NCBI GenBank assembly: GCA_019721075.1
Contig: JAHEAD010000002.1
Span: 90,949 to 154,948, forward strand
Origin: Candidatus Sysuiplasma jiujiangense
GTDB lineage: Archaea; Thermoplasmatota; Thermoplasmata; Sysuiplasmatales; Sysuiplasmataceae
Direction: 5' to 3'
Length of the DNA: 64,000 bases
In this document: piece by piece, positions 8,996 through 17,028 of the stretch
How positions within the stretch are numbered: position 1 is the first letter of the stretch
Layout: each line of letters begins with the position of its first letter
The notes under the pieces: model-generated
What the model was told of the DNA's origin: nothing
The model's input: the letters and a program-made list of their open reading frames with translations, nothing else
Database searches by the model: none
Program-made: the position numbers and the translations under genes

Positions 8996-9778
8996 CTACT
9001 GACTTCTTGTGAATTTGGCTGCACCGCCCAGCTTTGTCATTGTCTTTACCGCTTTCTCAGAACTCTTTCTGATCTCTTCCTCGGCTTTCTTGTAGTCTGA
9101 TGCGGTAACGAGCAGCCTGTATTTCGGGGCACCGATGTACTGGACTGTGACCTCAAAATTTTCACCGCTGTTCAGCGCTTCTTTGAGGGCGCTCTTTATA
9201 TCCTCAACACCTTCGGGTTTCTGTGTCGTGAGCTCAAGCAGGCCGTCTATTGTCACTGAAGGGGGGGTTATGTTTTCCTTGGCTATCTTTTCAAACGGCT
9301 CGACCCAGTCACCGCTGAAACCGGCCTTCTTCAGGGCAGCCTTTTCGCCTGCGGCAGCCTCATATGCCGCATACAGTGTTCCGAATTCTTCGATCAGCTT
9401 GAGGCCGGTCTCCTGGTAGAATGCTGCTGGTTCTCTGCCCAGCTTTTCGGCCAGTATATCCAGTATCTTCCTGGCTTTGTTCTCGTTCTTCCACTGCTGT
9501 ATCTTCTCTCTTCTCTGGTGGTCGTTCACCTGCTTCAGGCTAAGATTCACATGCCCTTTGCTGCGATCCACCTCGATGACCTTGCATACGGTCTTCTGCC
9601 CCTCCTTCACGTAATCCCGGATGTACTTCACCCAGCCGGTGGCGATTTCGCTCACATGGATGAAGCCCTCCCTGGAACCGTATTCGTCAAGGGAAACAAA
9701 GGCACCGAAGTTCTTGACGCTCTGAACAGTGCAGACTACCAGCTCGCCTTCTTCCGGATATTCAGGAACTGACGGCAT
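8996..9778 (-). CDS. Translation initiation factor aIF2 alpha
   Basis: Alpha subunit of aIF2, which carries initiator Met-tRNA to the small ribosomal subunit. The N-terminal S1/OB domain is clear (GELVVCTVQSVKNFGAFVSL, FIHVSEIATGWVKYIRDYVKEGQK, VNLSLKQVNDHQRREK), followed by the helical domain and the C-terminal alpha-beta domain (YIGAPKYRLLVTASDYKKAE) that contacts the gamma subunit. 260 residues is normal. Its start overlaps the end of the eS27 gene by 17 bases, so the two are translationally linked in a ribosomal operon. Confidence 0.96.
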   Translation of the reverse strand: MPSVPEYPEEGELVVCTVQSVKNFGAFVSLDEYGSREGFIHVSEIATGWVKYIRDYVKEGQKTVCKVIEVDRSKGHVNLSLKQVNDHQRREKIQQWKNENKARKILDILAEKLGREPAAFYQETGLKLIEEFGTLYAAYEAAAGEKAALKKAGFSGDWVEPFEKIAKENITPPSVTIDGLLELTTQKPEGVEDIKSALKEALNSGENFEVTVQYIGAPKYRLLVTASDYKKAEEEIRKSSEKAVKTMTKLGGAAKFTRSQ

Positions 9779-9959
9779 CGTCCACGGCCCTCAAAACCTC
9801 TCCGCGAAAATTAGCTGTTCCTCCGGTAGGCGTTGCAAGCGTGCTTCCGCATATCCTGCAGGTAACTACAGTGGTCGCTCTTTCGAATGCAATCTGCTCG
9901 GAACTGCAGTCCGGGCATTTTATGACAACGAATCTTGCTCTCTTTCTGTTACCGGGCAT
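9762..9959 (-). CDS. rps27e: Ribosomal protein eS27
   Basis: 65-residue small-subunit protein with a C4 zinc ribbon: CPDC near residue 15 and CRIC near residue 34, after the basic N-terminus MPGNRKRARFVVIK. The C-terminus ends in the usual GGTANFRG pattern. It starts 7 bases after the eL44 stop and overlaps the aIF2a start, the conserved archaeal gene order. Confidence 0.96.
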   Translation of the reverse strand: MPGNRKRARFVVIKCPDCSSEQIAFERATTVVTCRICGSTLATPTGGTANFRGEVLRAVDDAVSS

Positions 9960-9966
9960 TGCTGTC

Positions 9967-10245
9967 TCACTCCGTAAGTTCGAATTTTCTTGCCCTGAAT
10001 CCGGACACGGGATACGCCTTCTTGCAGGTCTTGCATCTGTATCTCAGCGCCACCCTCTTGGTCGGCTTTTCCCTCCCCTCCGGCTTCGGCCTGGGAAAAC
10101 CGCCATAACCGCTTGTGACTCTCCGGAACCTTCTCTGGCCTGCCCTGAGTTCGGAAGCTTTTCTCTTTCTGACCCTCTCGACGTCATGAGGCGTGTGACC
10201 CTTGCAGTAAGGGCAATAAGCCTGTATGATCTTTGGCATCTTCAA
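9967..10245 (-). CDS. rpl44e: Ribosomal protein eL44
   Basis: 92-residue large-subunit protein with zinc-binding pairs CPYC (residues 11-14) and CKTC (about 72-75), and the family's [10 protein letters not shown] and [10 protein letters not shown] segments. The start is TTG at 10245 (MKMPK) or ATG at 10239 (MPK). Family members usually begin M-x-(M/L/I)-PK, and a GGAG lies about 9 bases before the TTG, so I prefer the TTG. It leads the eL44-eS27-aIF2a-Nop10-PAC2 operon. Confidence 0.95.
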   Translation of the reverse strand: MKMPKIIQAYCPYCKGHTPHDVERVRKRKASELRAGQRRFRRVTSGYGGFPRPKPEGREKPTKRVALRYRCKTCKKAYPVSGFRARKFELTE

Positions 10246-10440
10246 CTGTTACAGCTCCATCTAACTTTGTCATTTCAAAGATTCACCACATATAAAATGA
10301 TTATCGATTCAAGGACGGTTCATATCGGCTGCCTGTCAGTCGCACTCTGCGTCCTGTCCTGCCATCAGCCCATGGCACGATACTGCAATTGTCTTAGTCC
10401 GGGCCGCCGAATATATAAATACACATGAATATAGAAAGAA

Positions 10441-10448
10441 ATTTATAT
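10441..10448 (+). promoter_or_regulatory. TATA box of the winged-helix regulator
   Basis: ATTTATAT centred about 25 bases before the ATG at 10469, the usual archaeal spacing for a leaderless transcript. A further AT-rich element at 10411-10420 may belong to a second promoter. Confidence 0.45.
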
Positions 10449-10468
10449 CCGCGACTGTTTAAATCAGA

Positions 10469-10846
10469 ATGAGTCTGATGCCAAGCAGGGGTTTTACAAA
10501 GCAGGATGAAATGCTCGTTGAGTATCTGATTAACACCGGAATGGCAAAAAACATTGCAAAGACGCTTGTTTTCCTGAAAAAGAAAAACGAAACCACCTCT
10601 GTGGAGATAGAGACATCCACTGCCCTCAGGCAGCCCGAAGTATCCATAGCAATGCAGGATCTGAGGAGAAGGAAGTGGGTCGTGAAAAGGGATATCAAGA
10701 AGGAAGGAAAGGGGAGACCGGTTCACTCATACAGACTCGCATTACCGTTTGAATCCATCATAAAACAAATAGAAGACGAAGAGGCCAGGCGTATTCAGAA
10801 AATTGAATTGAACCTGAAGAGCCTCCGCGACTACAGCTCCAGGTGA
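10469..10846 (+). CDS. Winged-helix transcriptional regulator
   Basis: 125-residue DNA-binding protein. Residues about 12-60 form an HTH (DEMLVEYLINTGMAKNIAKT, then VEIETSTALRQPEVSIAMQDL as recognition region), followed by a basic wing (RRRKWVVKRDIKKEGKGRP) and a C-terminal helix rich in Glu and Arg. The pattern resembles archaeal ArsR/TrmB-type winged helices that sense chain breaks in a 'grouping' helix, but I cannot name a subfamily. TATA-like ATTTATAT at 10441-10448 is about 25 bases before the ATG, so the transcript is probably leaderless. A second TATA-like ATATATAAAT lies at 10411-10420. Ligand and targets are unknown. Confidence 0.75.
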   Translation: MSLMPSRGFTKQDEMLVEYLINTGMAKNIAKTLVFLKKKNETTSVEIETSTALRQPEVSIAMQDLRRRKWVVKRDIKKEGKGRPVHSYRLALPFESIIKQIEDEEARRIQKIELNLKSLRDYSSR

Positions 10847-10850
10847 GCGC

Positions 10851-11474
10851 TCAGGAAGCGTTCCTCCTCAAGATTTTTGCACCGCTCTCCGAGCCGACGA
10901 CTACAGCGTGCGCAATGCCTACAAAGAGACCGCATTCAACTGTTCCCGGTATGCTGTCAATGTCCCTTTCCAGCTTGAGCGGATCGGCTATACTGTCAAA
11001 CTTGCAGTCTGCGATGTAATTTCCGTTGTCCGTTACATATACTGCCCGGCCTGATTCCCTGAGCACTGCATCAGCACCCAGTTCCGATAAATGATTCAAT
11101 GTGCACCTGCTTCCGAATTTCAGTATTTCCACCGGGACGGGCTGGCCATGCCCCAGGATGTCGACAATTTTCTGTTCATCGACAACTATTATCTCCTTCC
11201 GGGTTGAGGCTGCAACGATCTTCTCCCTGACCAGTGCACCGCCTCTTCCCTTTATCAGGTTGAGAGATCTGTCAACCTCATCCGCTCCATCAATAGTCAC
11301 CTCAATGTCGTCATGTTCATCCAGTGAGCTCAGCGTGATTCCGAGTTTGCGTGCGAGATCCGCCGTGGCATCTGAAGTCGGGATGGCGATTATTTCCATG
11401 CCTTCCGAAACAAGTTTTGAAATGGCAGTTGTTGCGTAGTTTGCGGTTCTGCCAGTACCGAGGCCGACGACCAT
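10851..11474 (-). CDS. rpiA: Ribose-5-phosphate isomerase A (unclear start)
   Basis: Interconverts ribose 5-phosphate and ribulose 5-phosphate. Clear RpiA motifs are MVVGLGTGRTANY (phosphate loop), IAIPTSD, TIDGADEVD, LIKGRGGALVREKIVA and GTVECGLF. The first in-frame ATG (11474) falls inside the conserved GMVVGLGTG motif. The 25 codons upstream (11475-11549) encode an excellent RpiA first helix (EKQRRIAAETAVGEFVRSG) yet contain no ATG, GTG or TTG and run straight back into the TAG of the preceding creatininase gene, in the same frame. AAGGAG lies 4 bases before the 11474 ATG. Either an unusual start (ATT at 11534 or 11514) or a sequence error is likely. Confidence 0.9.
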   Translation of the reverse strand: MVVGLGTGRTANYATTAISKLVSEGMEIIAIPTSDATADLARKLGITLSSLDEHDDIEVTIDGADEVDRSLNLIKGRGGALVREKIVAASTRKEIIVVDEQKIVDILGHGQPVPVEILKFGSRCTLNHLSELGADAVLRESGRAVYVTDNGNYIADCKFDSIADPLKLERDIDSIPGTVECGLFVGIAHAVVVGSESGAKILRRNAS

Positions 11475-11549
11475 TCCGCTCCTTACAAATTCACCGACGG
11501 CTGTTTCAGCGGCAATTCTCCTCTGTTTTTCAATCTGCGACGATTCCGT

Positions 11550-12269
11550 CTACATCACCGCATTGACGGCCTTTACGAGTTCCTCTACAACATACATGTT
11601 AATCTGGCTGCCCAGGTTGGCTGTCGCCTTTGAACTGTCTCCGATTATCCCTTCGGTCATGTATCTGCTCTTATGCCTGGGGATAAAAAAATCAGGCGTC
11701 TGGTCCTTTCCCTTTGGCCGGCTGTCCGATACAAGGGAGGGCCTGAATGCAAGCACCCTGCTAGTTTCAATTACGCCGCCATGGCCGTCGTCGGGAGGAA
11801 TGTCCTGCTTGCCTCTCAGTCTGTAGGCAATATCATAATCACAGAGAAGGATAATCTTCGTGTCGCCTGATTCGGCAACTTCTTCACAGGCCGACCTCAG
11901 GGCTGACATATGTGTCTGGGCGCCATGCCCCGAGAGGACAACGATCTTCCGTATCCCGTTCCTGACGAGTTCGCTCAATATGTCTTTTGCAACGGCATAG
12001 AGTGCTTGGTAACTTATCGAAATCGTTCCGGGATAATCACGCAGTGACGTTGAAACACCGTAAGGGAGTGCCGGAAGTACTATGCCATTGACCCTCTGGG
12101 CTACAAGATTGCATACCTCCCTTGCCTGGATTGTGTCGGAACCCAGGGGAAGATGGCTGCCGTGTTCCTCTGTTGCCCCTACTGGCAGGAAGACAACGGG
12201 ATCTTCCTTCACCCTCTCTGCAAATGACTTTAGATTCAATTCCTCATACAGCATAGTCATGGAAATCAC
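11550..12269 (-). CDS. Creatininase family amidohydrolase
   Basis: 239-residue metal-dependent hydrolase of the creatininase fold. The metal-site motifs are present: PVGATEEHGSHLPLGSDT, SGHGAQTHM and DDGHGGVIETS. The family includes creatininase, the archaeal ArfB deformylase of riboflavin/F420 synthesis and MftE peptidase; the sequence alone does not decide among these, and the ArfB-type role is the most natural guess in an archaeon. Start GTG at 12269 or ATG at 12260 or 12254. It lies in an operon between a 59-residue zinc ribbon protein and rpiA. Confidence 0.85.
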   Translation of the reverse strand: MISMTMLYEELNLKSFAERVKEDPVVFLPVGATEEHGSHLPLGSDTIQAREVCNLVAQRVNGIVLPALPYGVSTSLRDYPGTISISYQALYAVAKDILSELVRNGIRKIVVLSGHGAQTHMSALRSACEEVAESGDTKIILLCDYDIAYRLRGKQDIPPDDGHGGVIETSRVLAFRPSLVSDSRPKGKDQTPDFFIPRHKSRYMTEGIIGDSSKATANLGSQINMYVVEELVKAVNAVM

Positions 12270-12279
12270 ACAGCCCGAT

Positions 12280-12459
12280 TCATACCGGCCTGCTGCCGCT
12301 TTCGGCCGCCACTTTCCTTACGCCCACGCTCAATAGCTCTGTGCCGCACACAGGACACCTGCCATGCATAAGATGCTCGTTGCCGATTTCCTTCAATGAT
12401 TTTTTCAGTTCATCCAGTCTGTCATCCTGGATGCTCTTGTTGCACCTGGGGCAGTACAT
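12280..12459 (-). CDS. Small zinc-ribbon protein (59 residues)
   Basis: Short gene encoding MYCPRCNKSIQDDRLDELKK, a helical middle and then GRCPVCGTEL. Two CPxC knuckles about 32 residues apart form a classical zinc ribbon. An AGGT lies five bases before the ATG at 12459. It ends 10 bases before the creatininase gene and is probably cotranscribed with it and rpiA. Function unknown; such small ribbons often act in transcription or as protein-protein adaptors. Confidence 0.75.
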   Translation of the reverse strand: MYCPRCNKSIQDDRLDELKKSLKEIGNEHLMHGRCPVCGTELLSVGVRKVAAESGSRPV

Positions 12460-12531
12460 TGTTACCTGATTTGTTCACTCATTGATAAATGCATTGTTTT
12501 TAAACCTGCAGCGCATAAATGTACCGTCGGC

Positions 12532-13236
12532 ATGAAGCTAGCTGCGTTGTTTTCCGGGGGAAAAGACTCGCTGTACGCAATGTACATAATGCTGCAGAAG
12601 GGACACGATATAGATTCTTTGCTGACGGTCATTCCTTCCGATCCTGCTTCGATGATGTTTCACACACCCAATATCGGACTCGCGTCCGCTTCTGCGGAAT
12701 GCATGGGAATACGGCACCTGACGGTGAAGGCGCGATCCGACCGGGAGCTTTCCTCACTACGGAAACTCATAGAGAATGCTTGCGACAGTGGAGCGGAAGG
12801 CATAATCACGGGCGCGATTCAGTCAGATTACCAGTATACCAGAATAGATGAAATCTGTCACGACACCGGGGTCAGATGCTTTTCGCCTCTCTGGAGGAAA
12901 GACGAGCTTATGCTGCTCAACGATATCGTTGCCTCGGGAATAAAGGCAATTATCGTCTCCACGGGTGCGGAGGGACTTGACTGGCGATTCCTCGGACGGA
13001 CAATAGACAACAGGATGATTACAGAACTGGCAGCCATCCATGACAGATACGGCGTGAATCTCTGCGGTGAGGGTGGAGAATACGAAACATTCGTCCTCGA
13101 TTCGCCGATACACAGGAAAGCCATTAGAATAGCGGAATACAGGAATGTCTCAGGCAACGGCACTTCAATGTTATGCGCCCTAAAAACTGAATTTATTGAA
13201 AAGATAGATGGAAATGGATTTTTAAAAATGGTTTGA
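12532..13236 (+). CDS. dph6: Diphthine-ammonia ligase type PP-loop ATPase (Dph6/MJ0570 family)
   Basis: 234-residue ATP pyrophosphatase. The PP-loop SGGKDS is at residues 8-13, and the family-specific GEGGEYETFVLDSP stands near residue 180. Family members amidate diphthine to diphthamide on elongation factor 2, the last step of that modification. TTTTAAAC at 12497-12504 is about 28 bases before the ATG, so the transcript is leaderless or nearly so. It is divergent from the zinc ribbon-creatininase-rpiA operon. The family assignment is firm; the diphthamide role is by homology. Confidence 0.88.
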   Translation: MKLAALFSGGKDSLYAMYIMLQKGHDIDSLLTVIPSDPASMMFHTPNIGLASASAECMGIRHLTVKARSDRELSSLRKLIENACDSGAEGIITGAIQSDYQYTRIDEICHDTGVRCFSPLWRKDELMLLNDIVASGIKAIIVSTGAEGLDWRFLGRTIDNRMITELAAIHDRYGVNLCGEGGEYETFVLDSPIHRKAIRIAEYRNVSGNGTSMLCALKTEFIEKIDGNGFLKMV

Positions 13237-13252
13237 GGTTCCGGGGCAGGGA

Positions 13253-15046
13253 CTACTTTGCCCTGATAACAGGCAGGGCAGTCGGAATGTTTTCCTTGCC
13301 GAGCACATCAATGTAATACTTCTGTGCTATCTGTTTCTTGTACTCTTCTGTGTAGTCTCTCCTGAATTTGTCGAACCTGAGTTTCTTGCCCGTTTTATCC
13401 TCGTATTCCTTTGCAGGTATCGAGTATTTCCTCTGCACTTTGTCCCTGTACATCTCCGGAATCACATTGAAAGCGCAGAAGGGAACAACCCTGCCGTCCG
13501 GCATTGCATAGTGTATGTCACACTTCTCAACCCTGTCGACATCGTAGTTGTACGGGTCCATAAAGTGCATGAAGCCCAGGAAGATCGATTTCTTGTGGAA
13601 ATCCTTAAGGCCGTCATAGTTTCCGCTCATAAGTGCCTTGACGAGCATCCGCCTGATGTGCAGTTCGGGAGGTACCTTGTCGTAATCTATGAACGAGTTG
13701 ATCTTTGAGATGACCTGCAATCCTGCCTTTGCCCTTGCAATCTTCTTGTTCTTTGCATTATTTATGTCGTCCGCCCTTTCCTGCAGGTAATCGAACAGTC
13801 CGTCCACATCGATGAATCTTGTGACCGGGACGAGTTTGCCGTCATCCTGCCTGAACACGTATGTCCCTGCACCGCAGGCAAAGTGTATCGACAGTCTGTA
13901 CTTGTCCTCACCGGTAAATGCCTCGATGAAATTTGTCAGTTTGGTTGTCGACGGAACTGTGAAGAAATCCTCCTTCCCGATTTCGCCGTTTGTCTGCTCC
14001 TCGATCTTTTTGATACATCCGGGGATCGTGATTCTCTGCATTTCTCTCTGTTTCTTCGGCATTCTGCCGACAAGAGAAACAGGCTGGAAATTTACTGCCC
14101 TGACGACATCGCTGTTCTTTGCGCCGAATCTCACTATCGATCCAAGCTGATGGTCGTTCACACCGCCTATGACTGTGGGAACCAGAACGACGCCCAGATC
14201 TGCCTTCCTGCAGTTGTCGAGAGCCAGAGGTGCCTCGTAGTAGTTCTTTCTGTTGACTTCAGGCGTTACACCGTCAAAGCTCATGTAAACGACGTTCGAG
14301 CCCGCTTCCCTGACCGCCTTTACAAGCTCCGGCTTCCTGGAGAAATTCACCGAATCTGTGTTCAGCTGGACATGCTCGTAACCGATTTCTCTGGCAATCT
14401 TGATGATGTCGATTATGTCTTCCCTGAGCGTAGGTTCGCCGCCTGTAATCTGAACTGCGTTTGCGCCAATCGGCTTCTCATTTCTCATTTTCAGAAGCAT
14501 TTTCCTGATCTGGTCAAGGGTCGGCTCGTAGATGGGTTCGCCCTCTTTTGCGTAAAAGAAACAATACCAGCAGGCAAGATCGCACCTGTTGGTGACCACT
14601 ATGTTGCCCAGTCCGGTGTGTGATTTATGCTTTACACACAGACCGCAGTGCTTCGGGCAGTCGATCTTGGATGCTTTGAAATCAACCTGCGGATTGAGCA
14701 GTTTTATGCCGGGATCCTTGTGCCTCTCAGCCGAAATATACATGTCGAAGTCCTCCCAGTACTTGTCCTGGACTACGCCATGTTCCCTGCATTCTTTGAC
14801 CATGTTGACAAGGCCGTTCTGTGCATAAACAACAGCCGGTACCTTCATGGTATCCCATTTCTTGTCGGCTGTGCATTCTGGGCACAGGCTCATCGTTACC
14901 CTGAGCGGCCTCATGTCCCCCGTGAGGAGATGCTTGAGTGCACTCCAGGCCTCAGACCTGGAATTGAACCTTGCATTCGGACTTAATTCAAAGTCAGGTA
15001 TATCTTCCTCTTCGGAGGCAATTACATGTTCCATTATTGTAGCCAT
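13253..15046 (-). CDS. tes: Radical SAM tetraether lipid synthase (Tes-like)
   Basis: Large radical SAM protein resembling Tes (MJ0619 type), which joins the phytanyl chains of two archaeol lipids tail to tail to make membrane-spanning tetraethers. It has the radical SAM triplet CDLACWYCF, SAM-site ITGGEPTLR, and extra cysteine groups typical of the family: LCPEC and KEC before it, and CPKHCGLCVKHKSHTG. I place the start at ATG 15046 (MATIMEHV, 597 residues). The longer frame from 15088 would begin with TTTAAATTAA (15076-15085), which is a good TATA box for this gene. The enzyme fits an acid- or heat-tolerant lifestyle. The chemistry is by homology. Confidence 0.88.
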   Translation of the reverse strand: MATIMEHVIASEEEDIPDFELSPNARFNSRSEAWSALKHLLTGDMRPLRVTMSLCPECTADKKWDTMKVPAVVYAQNGLVNMVKECREHGVVQDKYWEDFDMYISAERHKDPGIKLLNPQVDFKASKIDCPKHCGLCVKHKSHTGLGNIVVTNRCDLACWYCFFYAKEGEPIYEPTLDQIRKMLLKMRNEKPIGANAVQITGGEPTLREDIIDIIKIAREIGYEHVQLNTDSVNFSRKPELVKAVREAGSNVVYMSFDGVTPEVNRKNYYEAPLALDNCRKADLGVVLVPTVIGGVNDHQLGSIVRFGAKNSDVVRAVNFQPVSLVGRMPKKQREMQRITIPGCIKKIEEQTNGEIGKEDFFTVPSTTKLTNFIEAFTGEDKYRLSIHFACGAGTYVFRQDDGKLVPVTRFIDVDGLFDYLQERADDINNAKNKKIARAKAGLQVISKINSFIDYDKVPPELHIRRMLVKALMSGNYDGLKDFHKKSIFLGFMHFMDPYNYDVDRVEKCDIHYAMPDGRVVPFCAFNVIPEMYRDKVQRKYSIPAKEYEDKTGKKLRFDKFRRDYTEEYKKQIAQKYYIDVLGKENIPTALPVIRAK

Positions 15047-15075
15047 ATTCAGCCCGACCTTTCGAATTGAGCTGT

Positions 15076-15085
15076 TTAATTTAAA
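15076..15085 (-). promoter_or_regulatory. TATA box of the tetraether synthase gene
   Basis: TTTAAATTAA on the minus strand, about 30 bases before the ATG at 15046. It overlaps the beginning of the longest open frame, which argues that the frame's first ATG (15088) is not used. Confidence 0.55.
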
Positions 15086-15088
15086 CAT

Positions 15089-15541
15089 TTTGTAGTTGAC
15101 GACGCTACTCCGACACCTGAAATCATACCAATGTCAGTCTACTACCTGATGCCCATAAAAACAGATGACAGAATAGAACGGGAGGTGAATGCGGCACCTG
15201 GCCCCCGTTTCAGGCATATCGAATGGACGACGGCGTACAGCCTTCCCTGATATGCCATTAACAATGATACGTGAAACGCTTCATGACCGCATAATGCAGG
15301 AATCAGACGGCTGAACTCCGTTGCACGACGCAACCGTTCAGCCCATGCTTCACAATGTTCATGCTGAAACATGTTCTGAAATCTGCAAAGTCACAGGCAT
15401 CATCATGCTCCGGCCCGTTGCGACACCTAATGTGCGGGACTGCTGAACTATCCGAAATTGATATTAAGTCTTTCCGTCCTACAGTTTAGAAACGACCCGA
15501 TTTGTGCCCGGGATTTGGGCAATTTAAACGAGGCAAAAATA
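15089..15541. other. Intergenic region without a supported gene
   Basis: About 450 bases between the Tes gene and the peroxiredoxin-like gene. A 39-codon frame at 15131-15250 (MSVYYLMPIKTDDRIEREV...) reads like protein but lacks a ribosome binding site. A 76-codon frame on the other strand (15142-15372) has no recognisable features. TTGATATTAAGTC at about 15457-15469 is AT-rich and may contain the promoter of the downstream operon. Confidence 0.45.
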
Positions 15542-16033
15542 ATGAAACCGCTGACAAGTGGATCCGATGCACCGGATTTTACGCTGAAATCGCCCGATGG
15601 AGTGCTGGTTAATCTGAAAACAGCTCTGGCTGCCGGTCCGGCAGTCGTTGTTCTGCTTCCGGACATAACTCACCAGGACTCCATATCGGTGGTAGAAAAC
15701 TTCAGGGATGACTTCAATGAGTTCAAGGCGCTGCGAGCCAGTGTCATAACAGTAATCAGGGCACCCGATGAGGATGTCGGCAGGCTGCACAGCGAACATG
15801 AGCTGCCCTTCCCCATATTCTCGGACAAGACGGGTGAGATTTTCAGGAAATTCAAATCACTCGATGGTCTTCTGGTGAAGAAACCTCGGAAATATGCCTG
15901 CGTAGTGAACACCGATGGAAGAATAACAAAGGCATTCAGAAGTGTTGACGCAAACAAGCTCAGCAGGCAGACACTGTATGCCTTGAGGGATCAGATGGGG
16001 AGATCGGCGCTGAAAAACAGGAAGCAGGTGTAA
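15542..16033 (+). CDS. Peroxiredoxin-like protein without the peroxidatic cysteine
   Basis: 163 residues with the AhpC/TSA-Bcp thioredoxin fold: GSDAPDFTLKSPDGVLVNL, VVVLLPD, FRDDFNEF, FPIFSDKTGEIFRKF and CVVNTDGRI. The position of the peroxidatic Cys (FTxxC in active enzymes) reads LPDITHQDS, and the only Cys in the protein is in the strand KYACVVNTDG. It should therefore not work as a normal peroxidase. Start ATG 15542 after GAGG with 8-base spacing; the longer frame from 15458 has no such support. It ends 3 bases before the ornithine-cyclodeaminase-family gene, so the two probably form an operon. Possible roles are regulatory or chaperone-like; unknown. Confidence 0.75.
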   Translation: MKPLTSGSDAPDFTLKSPDGVLVNLKTALAAGPAVVVLLPDITHQDSISVVENFRDDFNEFKALRASVITVIRAPDEDVGRLHSEHELPFPIFSDKTGEIFRKFKSLDGLLVKKPRKYACVVNTDGRITKAFRSVDANKLSRQTLYALRDQMGRSALKNRKQV

Positions 16034-16036
16034 TTT

Positions 16037-16987
16037 TTGGCCGTCTTTCTCAGAGAGAGCGATGTCGACCGGCTTGTAGGCATCAGGGAAGCAATTGATA
16101 TTCTCAGGGACTCGTTCAGGATGGAATCCGAAGGCCGTGCCAGGATATTGCCCAGGAGCAGAATCAGATCCGTCGACGGCACCCTCAATGTCATGGCATC
16201 TACCATAGACGACCTCTCCGTTTCCGGACTCAAGGCTTACTTCGGCGGAAGGGGAGGAGTGAGTTTTGTTGTGATACTTTTTTCGACGAAGGAATGCAGG
16301 ACACTTGCGGTGATAGAAGCAGGAAGACTCGGACAGATCAGGACCGGAGCAATGTCCGGGCTTGTAACAGACATCATGGCAGTCAGGGATGCCCACCTGC
16401 TCGGATGCATAGGGACAGGTTACCAGGCTGAAACGCAGGTGGAAGCTGTTGCTGCTGTGCGTGATATCAATAAGATAATAGTCTGGAGCAGGACAGCAGA
16501 AAACAGGAGGAAATTCGCTGACAGAATGCGGGAGAAACTGGGAATTGATACCATCCACGCAGAAAGCGTTTCTGAACTGAAACGGTGCGACGTGCTGATA
16601 ACCGCTACCTCCTCCAGGACTCCGGTGATATCAGCATCGGACGTTCCGGATACGTGCCACATAAATGCGATCGGTGCAAACAGAATGGAATCGAAAGAGC
16701 TTGAAACGGAGACTGTTTGCTCGGCAGGCAGAATCGTTGTGGATTCCATAGAACAGGCTAAACAAGAAGCCAGGGATATTGTGGATGCCGTTTCCTCTTC
16801 CTGCCTGGACTGGCGGGACATTACAGAGGTGCATGAATTAGTATCCGGGCATGCAAAAAAGATCAAGGGGAGAGAAAACGGAATAACAATTTTCAAATCG
16901 CTTGGAATCGCGCTTGAGGATGTGGCCATAGGCAAATACGTCTACGACAGCGCGATTAAAACCGGCATCGGCACTGAACTGCAATGA
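16037..16987 (+). CDS. Ornithine cyclodeaminase / mu-crystallin family protein
   Basis: 316-residue NAD(P)-dependent enzyme of the OCD/mu-crystallin fold. Evidence includes FLRESDVDRLVGIREAIDILRDSF at the N-terminus, GRLGQIRTGAMSGLVTDIMA (substrate Arg-Thr-Gly), the Rossmann loop GCIGTGYQA, and HINAIGANRMESKELE. Members act as ornithine cyclodeaminase, alanine dehydrogenase (archaeal AlaDH is this fold) or ketimine reductase. Archaeal alanine dehydrogenase is a reasonable guess but not decided. Start TTG at 16037, six bases after AGGTG at the end of the preceding gene. Confidence 0.85.
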   Translation: MAVFLRESDVDRLVGIREAIDILRDSFRMESEGRARILPRSRIRSVDGTLNVMASTIDDLSVSGLKAYFGGRGGVSFVVILFSTKECRTLAVIEAGRLGQIRTGAMSGLVTDIMAVRDAHLLGCIGTGYQAETQVEAVAAVRDINKIIVWSRTAENRRKFADRMREKLGIDTIHAESVSELKRCDVLITATSSRTPVISASDVPDTCHINAIGANRMESKELETETVCSAGRIVVDSIEQAKQEARDIVDAVSSSCLDWRDITEVHELVSGHAKKIKGRENGITIFKSLGIALEDVAIGKYVYDSAIKTGIGTELQ

Positions 16988-17028
16988 GGTCACGCGGCGG
17001 TGACGCATGTATTTTGCCTGCAGCACTA

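Noticed and set aside
15131-15250. 39-codon frame MSVYYLMPIK... upstream of the peroxiredoxin-like gene
   Set aside because: Protein-like composition but no ribosome binding site or TATA box at the right distance, and no family match. Kept only as a note.
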